64,000 nucleotides of DNA, taken from positions 19,672 through 83,671 of the forward strand of contig CAMWUN010000010.1 in the NCBI GenBank assembly GCA_947177425.1. Direction: 5' to 3'. Below the pieces are notes generated by a model. It did no database searches. It was not told the origin of the DNA and saw nothing but the letters and a program-made list of their open reading frames with translations. The stretch comes from an uncultured bacterium. Lineage in GTDB: Bacteria; Bacillota; Clostridia; Lachnospirales; Lachnospiraceae. Positions 8,600-15,469 of this stretch are shown here, in pieces (positions within the stretch are counted from its first letter, which is position 1; every line of letters starts with the position of its first letter). The translations under genes and the position numbers were made by a program.

Positions 8600-8713
8600 A
8601 TGAAAAGATTACCGGATTCGGAACTGGAGATTATGATGATTATCTGAGGACTGGACAGAGCGGTGGCGCGGTTTGAGATTGAAGAAAAGATGGATGGGGG
8701 AAGAAATTTTTAA
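8600..8713 (+). pseudogene. Degraded BlaI/MecI-type repressor gene
   Basis: The frame reads MKRLPDSELEIMMII, a TGA stop, then GLDRAVARFEIEEKMDGG before ending. This is the start of a BlaI/MecI/CopY winged-helix repressor, in which a Trp usually follows MMII; a TGG-to-TGA change would give this stop. The winged helix, C-terminal dimerisation region and any BlaR1 partner are absent. An intact but different BlaI-type gene lies at 62761. Confidence 0.6.
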
Positions 8714-8748
8714 ACACGCTCAAGGAAGAATTGATAAATTATTCCAGT

Positions 8749-8778
8749 GTATAAAATCATTCCAATAAATACATAATA
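8749..8778 (+). promoter_or_regulatory. SigG-type promoter for spoVAA-spoVAB
   Basis: GTATA (8749-8753), an 18-bp spacer and CATAATA (8772-8778) match the forespore SigG consensus known from Bacillus (GHATR-N17/18-CATWHTA). The expected start is about 30 bases before the spoVAA ATG. SpoVA operons are SigG-dependent in Bacillus. Confidence 0.6.
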
Positions 8779-8813
8779 AAAGCAATCAAAAAAGAGAGAG
8801 GCAAGAAAAGATT

Positions 8814-9449
8814 ATGTCCACAAACAGCGTAACCCTCTATTTAAAAGCGGAGCAGAACATAGAATTACAATCAGAGGATGTTTATATCAAAGACATTGGA
8901 AAAATAACATGCACGGATGAAAATATAATGGCAAAGGTTAAAACCATCAAATTGCATCACTTTAAAGAGGGGGAATCCCAAAGGCAGGTCATCAGTATAT
9001 TAAAAGTAATTGAAGAAATCAACAAGGTTTATCCCAATATAACAGTAGAGAATCTTGGGGAAGCAGAGATGTTGATTGAGCACATCAATGTAGATAAGCA
9101 TAAAGGTTTTGGGCAGTGGATCAAGCTTGTTTTTGTTGCGGCAATCAGCTTTTTCGGAACAGGATTTACGATTATGGCTTTTCACAACGATATCAGTATT
9201 AATAAAATATTTTCCCAGGTGTACGAGCAGGTTATGGGATATCCGGCTGACGGATACAGTATAATGGAGGTTTCCTATTCAATAGGGCTGGCGGTGGGCA
9301 TTATTTTGTTTTTTAACCATATCGGCGGCAGGCGTATCACAAAGGATCCGACACCTATTGAAGTGGAGATGCGGGTGTATGAGACAGATGTAAACAAGGC
9401 TCTTATTGAGACGGCTGACAGGGAGGGCAAGACTATTGATGTTTCTTAA
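8814..9449 (+). CDS. spoVAA: Stage V sporulation protein AA
   Basis: This 211-residue protein is SpoVAA-like: a soluble N-terminal domain (about 1-95, starting SVTLYLKAEQNIEL with VYIKDIGKI), then two membrane spans (about 101-123 and 152-172) and the tail sequence GGRRITKDPTPIEVEMRVYE. It belongs to the inner-membrane complex of the spore that transports Ca-dipicolinate. It overlaps spoVAB by 11 bp. A SigG-like promoter sits just upstream. In Bacillus it is followed by AB, AC and AD; here only AB follows. Confidence 0.93.
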   Translation: MSTNSVTLYLKAEQNIELQSEDVYIKDIGKITCTDENIMAKVKTIKLHHFKEGESQRQVISILKVIEEINKVYPNITVENLGEAEMLIEHINVDKHKGFGQWIKLVFVAAISFFGTGFTIMAFHNDISINKIFSQVYEQVMGYPADGYSIMEVSYSIGLAVGIILFFNHIGGRRITKDPTPIEVEMRVYETDVNKALIETADREGKTIDVS

Positions 9450-9933
9450 ACAGCTTTTTTTGGGAGTCTGTGGATTAAGCTTTGGCCTTCTTGCATCGGC
9501 AGGCGTCTTTACCGTATTGGTTTCTGTAGGGCTGATTCCAAGGTTTGCAGGGAAAATGCATGTGGCGAAGAAGGTGTTCGCGCTGGAAGAAGCGGTGGTT
9601 TTCGGTACCCTTGCCGGGGGATTTTTAAGTGTGTTTGGCCGATATGGGGAAATTGGAAGCTTTGTTTTGTCAAGACAGATATTCGGGCCGGAGACAGTGG
9701 GCATATGGAAATGGGCTGGCAATATCTTTTTATGCGCAGGAGGGTTCTTTGCAGGGATGTTTGTAGGCTGTCTCGCCCTTGCCATTGCGGAGATGCTAAA
9801 TTCCATCCCGATTTTTTCAAGGAGAATCGGTTTCCGGCATGGGCTGGGTGTGGCGATTGCGGCGGCGGCCTTAGGAAAACTGACGGGAAGCCTGCTTTAT
9901 TTTGCACGGGGAATTTATATGTCGGGGATGTAG
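9439..9933 (+). CDS. spoVAB: Stage V sporulation protein AB
   Basis: A 164-residue hydrophobic protein with four to five membrane spans. LIPRFAGKMHVAKKVFALEEA, GGFFAGMFVGCLALAIAEMLN and IPIFSRRIGF are SpoVAB features. It is somewhat longer than the ~141-residue Bacillus protein. The ATG at 9439 lies inside the end of spoVAA, behind GGGAGG, so translation is probably coupled; a longer upstream reading is rejected on this basis. It acts with SpoVAA in the spore membrane. Confidence 0.92.
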   Translation: MFLKQLFLGVCGLSFGLLASAGVFTVLVSVGLIPRFAGKMHVAKKVFALEEAVVFGTLAGGFLSVFGRYGEIGSFVLSRQIFGPETVGIWKWAGNIFLCAGGFFAGMFVGCLALAIAEMLNSIPIFSRRIGFRHGLGVAIAAAALGKLTGSLLYFARGIYMSGM

Positions 9934-10037
9934 GATGAACTGTCTCATTTCATTATCCCTGCATAGAGTATATATGTATGAACAGAGGGCAAATTTTAGT
10001 ATTATAGAATATTTATAATAATCCATATTTTTAGAAG

Positions 10038-10070
10038 TGCATTGGTCATATTAATGACTGATGCATTTTT
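10038..10070 (+). terminator. Terminator after spoVAB
   Basis: TGCATTGGTCAT (10038-10049) pairs with ATGACTGATGCA (10054-10065), a 12-bp stem with two wobble pairs and an ATTA loop, followed by five Ts. Confidence 0.75.
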
Positions 10071-10142
10071 ATGATGGTAGAATAGGCATAAACTATATCA
10101 GAGCAGAATATGCGGTGAAGTGGTCAAAAAATAAATTATATA

Positions 10143-10171
10143 TAGACGCAATGCGTGATGCGTGATATAAT
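10143..10171 (+). promoter_or_regulatory. Promoter and operator-like repeats of the HTH-helicase cassette
   Basis: TAGACG (10143-10148), 17 bp, TATAAT (10166-10171). Between them lie the palindrome ACGCA-A-TGCGT (10146-10156) and a tandem repeat GCGTGAT (10153-10159, 10160-10166) reaching into the -10. Such repeats suggest control by the small HTH protein encoded directly downstream. Confidence 0.5.
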
Positions 10172-10192
10172 CCATAAAGAGGAGGAAGGTTA

Positions 10193-10399
10193 ATGGAAGA
10201 GAGAGAACAATTAATAAAACTAAAGGAAGAAAGTGGACTCAATTGGAAAGAATTTTCGGCATACTTTGATATACCTTACCGGACTGTGCAGGATTGGGAA
10301 CATGGAAAAAGAAAAATGCCTTCCTATTTACTCCGTCTCATGGAATATAAGTTAAAAATGGATGCAGGAATTAAAGAAAAAGGAGATATAAATGGATAA
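10193..10399 (+). CDS. Small helix-turn-helix protein, first gene of AT-rich cassette
   Basis: The 68-residue protein is little more than an HTH: LIKLKEESGLNWKEFSAYFDIPYRTVQDWEHGKRKMPSYLLRLMEYKL. The recognition-helix pattern PYRTVQDWE is common in short clostridial regulators that precede toxin-antitoxin or defence genes. GAGGAGG stands upstream, and the end overlaps the helicase gene by 8 bp, so the two are coupled. A repeat-rich promoter just upstream could be its own operator. It probably represses the cassette; activation is equally possible. Confidence 0.75.
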   Translation: MEEREQLIKLKEESGLNWKEFSAYFDIPYRTVQDWEHGKRKMPSYLLRLMEYKLKMDAGIKEKGDING

Positions 10400-12389
10400 C
10401 AGTTTATTTTATATAAATTTTGAGCCGGATGATGAGCAGAGAATATTTATTGAACGAGTGAAAGCAGTGACAACAGATAACATAGATCCATTTTATGTTG
10501 TCAAAAAGCCTGTTATTGAGAAAAAGAGTGATTATGAGTATGAGGGAGCATTTGTTATCCTTGTTCCTAAACATAAAATGATGTTTTTTGATTTTGGAAA
10601 GAATAATGAAATGTTCGATGAATATGTATCGGATTTTATTGAAGATATTGGATATATTGCCAAAAAATATGAGTTTTTAAAATTAATTGGCCGTCCAAGA
10701 CAATGGAAAGAAGATTTTGTTGTTAAAATAAGTAAAAAGCAGTGTAAAGAATCTTCCTTTGATGAACTGCTTAAAGAAAACTGTATTAAGGATGTAGAAC
10801 TTATTCGAAAAGGTGAAATTCTTATATCTTTGGCTACAGGCAGTATAAATGAAGCAGAAAGACTGGGAGAAGGTATTCCTGATAATGTTCTGGATCAAAT
10901 AAAAAGAAAAATAATTCTATTTGACGGTGAGCAGACCAAGTTCGTTTTTGATGAACCGGCTAAAAAAAGAATTACCATTCAAGGATTGGCCGGAACAGGG
11001 AAAACAGAATTGCTGTTGCATAAAATTAAAGAATTATATATATCCTCAGAGGAAAACAGAATTGTTTTTACCTGCCATAATGAAATTCTTGCAGACAGCT
11101 TACGGAAACGCGTACCAGAATTTTTTAATTTTATGAAAGTGGAGGAACAGATTAAATGGAATGAAAGACTTTGGGTTATGAGAAGCTGGGGAACACAAAC
11201 GGATTGTAACTCCGGTGTATATAGCTATATATGCCATTACTACAGTATTCCTTTTAGCAGATTTTCATATAATACAACGTTTGATTCCATTTGCAAAACA
11301 GCTTTATATAATCTTAGCATGATTGAAGATTTTGAATGCTGTTTTGATTATATATTAATTGATGAGAGTCAGGATTTTTCGGACGGCTTTTTTAAACTTT
11401 GTGAAAAAGTATCAAGGAAGTGTGTATATGTAGCCGGAGATATTTTTCAGGATATTTTTGAGAATAAATCTTTGAGTGTTGTCAACCCCGATTTCCTTTT
11501 AAACAAATGTTACAGAACTGACCCGAGAACATTAATGGGTGCTCACGCAATTGGTATGGGACTCTTTGAAAATAAATTGCGCTGGCTTAAAGATGAAGAA
11601 TGGGAAGCCTGTGGATATGATATTAGAAAAGAGAACGGAATTGTTGAACTTCATAGAAAACCACTGAAAAGATTTGAGGATATTGATATTGATACCACAA
11701 ATGGAATTGAATTATGTCAGGTTAATGATACAGAATATTTAGAAACAACTTTGAATATTATTGATGAGATTAGGAGGAAAAACCCCACGGCAGCTCCAGA
11801 TGATATTGGAATTATGTTCATGGAAAATATTGAGAAGAATTATAAATTAGCTTCTCAATTACAATTTTTAATTAAAGAAAAGTTTAACTGGGATGTAAAT
11901 ATTGGATACGAAACAAAAGAAAAAAGAAAAGGTATGCTTTTTATCAGCAATAGAAATAATGTTAAGGGACTGGAATTCCCATTTGTTATATGTATTATGC
12001 AGGGGGAACTGACGGATGATTTTCAAATCAGAAATTCTGTTTACATGATGTTGACGCGTTCCTTTTTAACCTCATATTTTGTCGTGCCATTAGCAAATAA
12101 ATCATTGGATAAACTTATGCAGGGAATAAAATTTGTCAACAGGAAAGGATTCCTAAAAGTTACAGAACCTTCGGAAGAGGAAAAAGCCAAACTATATAAT
12201 GCAATTATTAATAGAAAGAATGTCCACAAATCACAATATGAGTTAGTGGAAGAAATTATGGACGAATTGGGTATAAGCAAAAAGGATAGAAAAAAGATGC
12301 ATAAAATAGTCGAAGTAATGTGTAGTAAAGAGACTGACAGAGAGAAACTTTATGATGTAATCCAGACAAATTACGCATTGATGGAGTAA
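10392..12389 (+). CDS. UvrD-like superfamily 1 helicase/ATPase with unknown N-terminal domain
   Basis: The 665-residue protein has an uncharacterised N-terminal region (1-190), then the SF1 core: Walker A GLAGTGKT (198-205), Walker B/motif II ILIDESQDF (321-329), GLEFP (525-529) and MMLTRS (551-556), which correspond to UvrD motifs V and VI. The 2B domain seems reduced, since the protein is shorter than UvrD and AddA. It should use ATP to move on nucleic acid or remodel a complex. It is markedly AT-rich compared with its neighbours, and it sits between a small HTH gene and a gene of unknown function two bases downstream. This arrangement recalls helicase-containing phage-defence modules, but no named system is recognised. 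Confidence 0.75.
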   Translation: MDNSLFYINFEPDDEQRIFIERVKAVTTDNIDPFYVVKKPVIEKKSDYEYEGAFVILVPKHKMMFFDFGKNNEMFDEYVSDFIEDIGYIAKKYEFLKLIGRPRQWKEDFVVKISKKQCKESSFDELLKENCIKDVELIRKGEILISLATGSINEAERLGEGIPDNVLDQIKRKIILFDGEQTKFVFDEPAKKRITIQGLAGTGKTELLLHKIKELYISSEENRIVFTCHNEILADSLRKRVPEFFNFMKVEEQIKWNERLWVMRSWGTQTDCNSGVYSYICHYYSIPFSRFSYNTTFDSICKTALYNLSMIEDFECCFDYILIDESQDFSDGFFKLCEKVSRKCVYVAGDIFQDIFENKSLSVVNPDFLLNKCYRTDPRTLMGAHAIGMGLFENKLRWLKDEEWEACGYDIRKENGIVELHRKPLKRFEDIDIDTTNGIELCQVNDTEYLETTLNIIDEIRRKNPTAAPDDIGIMFMENIEKNYKLASQLQFLIKEKFNWDVNIGYETKEKRKGMLFISNRNNVKGLEFPFVICIMQGELTDDFQIRNSVYMMLTRSFLTSYFVVPLANKSLDKLMQGIKFVNRKGFLKVTEPSEEEKAKLYNAIINRKNVHKSQYELVEEIMDELGISKKDRKKMHKIVEVMCSKETDREKLYDVIQTNYALME

Positions 12390-12391
12390 AT

Positions 12392-13036
12392 ATGGAAAAA
12401 GAAGCAAGTTACAGCATGAGTAAAGGAATCTTTGAAATGGCAAGCAGGCCATTGCGAAGTAGGCAGGAAGCAATCTTGCTATTACTTTATACCATTAGAA
12501 TGTTTGAAGTTGATGAATTGATTGCAGAGAACAAAACGATAAAAGTGGTTATTTCAATCAATAAAATGAATCGTATTTTTTATGTTTTAGAAGATAAAAT
12601 ATTTTCTATGCAATTCCCATTTTTTGTGGAAATGGAACATGATAAAATTGCCAGAATCTATGATACCAGAACAGGTTTAGATATTGATTCACGGCTTGTT
12701 TCAACGCTTATTGGAATATTTGAAAAAACGAATACTGGCAATTCTTCGTTCGATAGTCTTTTTGATGAAATAATGTATTGTGGGGATAATCTGCCAAATG
12801 TTGGTATAGAGCAGATATGGGAGGTAGTAAAATTTATATCTACATATGATTTGGGATATTTAAGATATGATTATGATGAAAAACATAAAAAAGGTTTATT
12901 GCATCCGGTTAACCATCTGGATATTTGTCTGGATACGGCAGCAGCGTATAAAATTGGATTAAAAAAGTCTCTTAATTATGAAATGTTCAAGGACATTCTT
13001 GATACAACAACGAACTGCTTTTTCTTAAATGTATAG
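12392..13036 (+). CDS. Unknown protein, third gene of the AT-rich helicase cassette
   Basis: I do not recognise this 214-residue protein. It begins with a helical stretch, RSRQEAILLLLYTIRMFE, followed by a beta-rich section (KVVISINKMNRIFYVLEDK) and an acidic, Tyr-rich middle; it has no signal peptide, membrane span or obvious catalytic motif. It starts two bases after the helicase stop, with GGAG inside the helicase end, so the products are made together and may form a complex. Base composition is AT-rich like the helicase. An inverted repeat lies directly beyond its stop. Confidence 0.65.
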   Translation: MEKEASYSMSKGIFEMASRPLRSRQEAILLLLYTIRMFEVDELIAENKTIKVVISINKMNRIFYVLEDKIFSMQFPFFVEMEHDKIARIYDTRTGLDIDSRLVSTLIGIFEKTNTGNSSFDSLFDEIMYCGDNLPNVGIEQIWEVVKFISTYDLGYLRYDYDEKHKKGLLHPVNHLDICLDTAAAYKIGLKKSLNYEMFKDILDTTTNCFFLNV

Positions 13037-13039
13037 TAA

Positions 13040-13120
13040 GGAACTGTTAAAAAATTACTTTTAATATTGCTTGTCTTTTTCGCCAATAGTACTATTTAAA
13101 AGTAATTTTCAAACAGTTCC
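13040..13120. repeat. 25-bp-arm inverted repeat (MITE-like or strong hairpin) at the cassette end
   Basis: The arms 13040-13064 and 13096-13120 match at 23 of 25 positions (outer end GGAACTGTT/AACAGTTCC) around a 31-base centre. It begins three bases after the third cassette gene. There is no T-run directly after it, so a miniature element or IS end fits at least as well as a terminator. Confidence 0.6.
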
Positions 13121-13224
13121 TAAGTACGGTCAGAAGTTATCTGCTGCAGGCTGGATATGTTTAGAAGGAATAACGAAGCTGTTATATTTACGTAAAAAAG
13201 CATAAGGATGAATGGAGGGACAAT

Positions 13225-13455
13225 ATGCGGCAGATGGAATTCAAAATGGAGCGCCCCGGCCTTTTGCAGGAGGGTGATGAAGTTACTGTTACGGAAGGGG
13301 TGCTGCCAAGCAATTACTACTATACCATCGACCCGTCTTTAGCCATGTCGGGTAATTTCCCTTTTAGGGAGAGGATGCTGGCCCGGAAAGGGAAAGTGGT
13401 AAGCGTCATTGAAAATGAGCGGGGATTTTATGTAACGGCAGAATTCGATGAATAG
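13225..13455 (+). CDS. Small conserved-looking hypothetical protein
   Basis: The 76-residue protein begins MRQMEFKMERPGLLQEGDEV and ends with a beta-strand-like stretch, KVVSVIENERGFYVTAEFDE, suggesting a small beta barrel. Charged residues are evenly spread, and no membrane span or cysteine motif is seen. GGAGGG seven bases upstream and normal GC content support a real gene. Function unknown. Confidence 0.65.
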   Translation: MRQMEFKMERPGLLQEGDEVTVTEGVLPSNYYYTIDPSLAMSGNFPFRERMLARKGKVVSVIENERGFYVTAEFDE

Positions 13456-13472
13456 AATAAACTGTAAATTTT

Positions 13473-13496
13473 CAGTCCGGGCAACATTCCGGGCTG
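13473..13496 (+). terminator. Hairpin after the 76-residue protein gene
   Basis: CAGTCCGG (13473-13480) pairs with CCGGGCTG (13489-13496), 8 bp with one wobble around an 8-base loop. The following T-content is poor, so it is a weak terminator at best. Confidence 0.4.
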
Positions 13497-13521
13497 TTAT
13501 AAAGAAATGGAGGATAAATTT

Positions 13522-13899
13522 ATGTTAAAAAAAGTAGAGACAGCAAAAGCGCCGGCGGCTATCGGGCCTTATTCACAGGGAATTATTGCAGGCGGTTTCC
13601 TTTTTGCATCGGGGCAGATTCCCATTATTCCGGAGACGGGGGAAATCGCCCAGGGGGATATTCATGTGCAGGCTGAGCAGGTTATGAAGAATGTTGGTGA
13701 AATTTTAAAAGAAGCCGGTACAGACTATGAGAAGGTAGTGAAGACAACCTGCTTTCTTGCCGATATGGCTGATTTTGCCGCTTTTAACAGTGTCTATGAA
13801 AAGTATTTTACGGGGAAACCGGCCAGAAGCTGTGTGGCAGTGAAGGAACTGCCTAAAAATGTGCTTTGTGAAGTAGAGGTCATTGCGGCAGCGGAGTAG
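13522..13899 (+). CDS. ridA: RidA family reactive intermediate/imine deaminase
   Basis: The 125-residue protein is full-length for the RidA/YjgF/UK114 family, with AIGPYSQGIIAGGFLFASGQIP near the N-terminus, then VVKTTCFLADMADFAAFN, and the signature PARSCVAVKELPKNVLCEVEVIA with its catalytic Arg. RidA hydrolyses 2-aminoacrylate and related enamines released by PLP enzymes. The upstream ATG at 13507 is part of the RBS (ATGGAGG), so 13522 is the start. It sits five bases before aroK and may share its transcript. Confidence 0.96.
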   Translation: MLKKVETAKAPAAIGPYSQGIIAGGFLFASGQIPIIPETGEIAQGDIHVQAEQVMKNVGEILKEAGTDYEKVVKTTCFLADMADFAAFNSVYEKYFTGKPARSCVAVKELPKNVLCEVEVIAAAE

Positions 13900-13904
13900 G
13901 ACGG

Positions 13905-14417
13905 ATGAAGAATATAATACTAATCGGGATGCCGGGGGCGGGCAAGAGTACTGTGGGCGTGGTGCTTGCCAAGAAGCTGGGATACAGGTTTCTTGACTGT
14001 GACCTTGTCATTCAGGAGAAGTGCGGAAAGCTGCTTTACCAGCTTATTGAAGAGCAGGGGGAAGCAGATTTTCTTGCGCTTGAAAATAAGATAAATGCAG
14101 GAATTTCAGAAGAGAAGACTGTGATAGCCACAGGCGGCAGTGCGGTATACGGAAAGGAAGCTATGGCTCATTTCAAGGAAACCGGAACAATTGTCTATCT
14201 GAAGCTTTCCTGCAGAAAATTGCAGGAGCGTCTGGGGGATCTTCACCAGAGGGGTGTAGTGCTTAAAGAAGGATATACGCTGGAAGATTTATATAAAGAG
14301 AGAGTTCCCTTGTATGAAAAGTATGCAGACATTACGATTGACTGCGACGGGCAGGATATAAGAAACGTGATGGAGAAAATTGCCGCAGACATATTATGCA
14401 GGGAATACCGTCTGTAA
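13905..14417 (+). CDS. aroK: Shikimate kinase
   Basis: At 170 residues this is a normal-length shikimate kinase. It has the P-loop GMPGAGKST (8-16), the substrate-binding DCD (31-33), TGGSAVY in place of the usual GGG motif and the lid region around QRGVVLKEG. It phosphorylates shikimate at the 3-hydroxyl in chorismate synthesis. It is linked here to ridA rather than to other aro genes. The lid Arg of the classical RPLL motif is not obvious (QRGVVL instead), so a divergent substrate pocket is possible. Confidence 0.85.
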   Translation: MKNIILIGMPGAGKSTVGVVLAKKLGYRFLDCDLVIQEKCGKLLYQLIEEQGEADFLALENKINAGISEEKTVIATGGSAVYGKEAMAHFKETGTIVYLKLSCRKLQERLGDLHQRGVVLKEGYTLEDLYKERVPLYEKYADITIDCDGQDIRNVMEKIAADILCREYRL

Positions 14418-14492
14418 GTCTGGATTTGCTGCTCTGACAGGGCAGGATGAATCCTGATGTACGGACAATGATGGTTTAAAGTGAGGAGTCAT

Positions 14493-15416
14493 ATGAAAAA
14501 AGTATCTTTGAGAAACAGTTTTATGCTGTTTTTGGCAGCTTTTATCTGGGGCGTGGCATTTGTGGCCCAGAGTGTGGGAATGGATTATATGGGGCCGTTT
14601 ACTTTTAACGGGGCGAGATTTCTGATGGGAAGCATGGTGCTGCTTCCGCTGGTATATGTCCGCAGGAAAAAGGACAAAGAGAGGAACATCCCAAGGGCAG
14701 GGCTTAGGATTACCCTGAAAGGGGGCGTCTGCTGTGGGCTTGCACTGGGGACGGCGGCATTATTACAGCAGTTCGGGATTATATATACGACTGTGGGAAA
14801 AGCGGGATTTATTACCACCCTGTACATTATTATTGTTCCGGTTCTGGGTATATTTATAGGGAAAAAGATAGCCGGAAAGGTTTGGATTGGCGCGGCGGCA
14901 GCAGCTTTTGGCATGTACCTTTTATGCATGAGCGAGCGGCTTGCGCTGGGAAAGGGCGATACGCTGGTCTTTTTGTGCGCCATTATTTTTTCCATACATA
15001 TTCTGGTGATTGACTATTTTTCGCCTAAGGCTGACGGCGTGGAACTTTCCTGTATACAATTTCTGACAGCGGGAATGATAAGCAGTATTCTTGCGTTTGT
15101 TTTTGAAAAGCCGGAGCTTTCCAACTTTGTTGACGGTATCATTCCTCTTGCTTATGCAGGCATTATGTCGAGCGGAGTTGCCTATACCTTACAGGTAGTG
15201 GGACAGAAGGACATGGATCCTACCGTGGCCTCGCTGATTCTTTCCTTAGAGTCGGTGGTTTCCATGCTGGCAGGCTGGATAATTTTGGGGCAGGCTTTGA
15301 ACGGCAGGGAACTGGCAGGGTGCGCGCTGGTATTTGGGGCGGTCATTCTGGTACAGCTTCCGGACCGGAAACCCATACAGGGCGGAAATGAAATGAATGA
15401 CAGCGTGAAGGTTTAA
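14493..15416 (+). CDS. EamA/DMT-family transporter
   Basis: This 307-residue protein has ten hydrophobic spans in two EamA repeats. The first opens FMLFLAAFIWGVAFVAQSVG with FNGARFLMGS; the second ends SGVAYTLQVVGQKDMDPTVA and SLESVVSMLAGWIILGQ, all DMT-family signatures. It probably exports amino acids or metabolites; the substrate is unknown. The GTG at 14481 is part of the GTGAGGAG ribosome binding site, so the ATG at 14493 is used. The gene stands alone between aroK and the GH31 gene. Confidence 0.88.
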   Translation: MKKVSLRNSFMLFLAAFIWGVAFVAQSVGMDYMGPFTFNGARFLMGSMVLLPLVYVRRKKDKERNIPRAGLRITLKGGVCCGLALGTAALLQQFGIIYTTVGKAGFITTLYIIIVPVLGIFIGKKIAGKVWIGAAAAAFGMYLLCMSERLALGKGDTLVFLCAIIFSIHILVIDYFSPKADGVELSCIQFLTAGMISSILAFVFEKPELSNFVDGIIPLAYAGIMSSGVAYTLQVVGQKDMDPTVASLILSLESVVSMLAGWIILGQALNGRELAGCALVFGAVILVQLPDRKPIQGGNEMNDSVKV

Positions 15417-15469
15417 AAAGAAGGGAAAAGAAAAGGTGCATGAATATTGTGCACAAAGGAGAGGAAAGT

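Noticed and set aside
10392..10961. NERD-like nuclease domain at the N-terminus of the SF1 helicase
   Set aside because: EYEGAFVILVPKHKMMFFDFG has a vaguely similar strand pattern, but the catalytic Asp/Glu-Lys residues cannot be identified.
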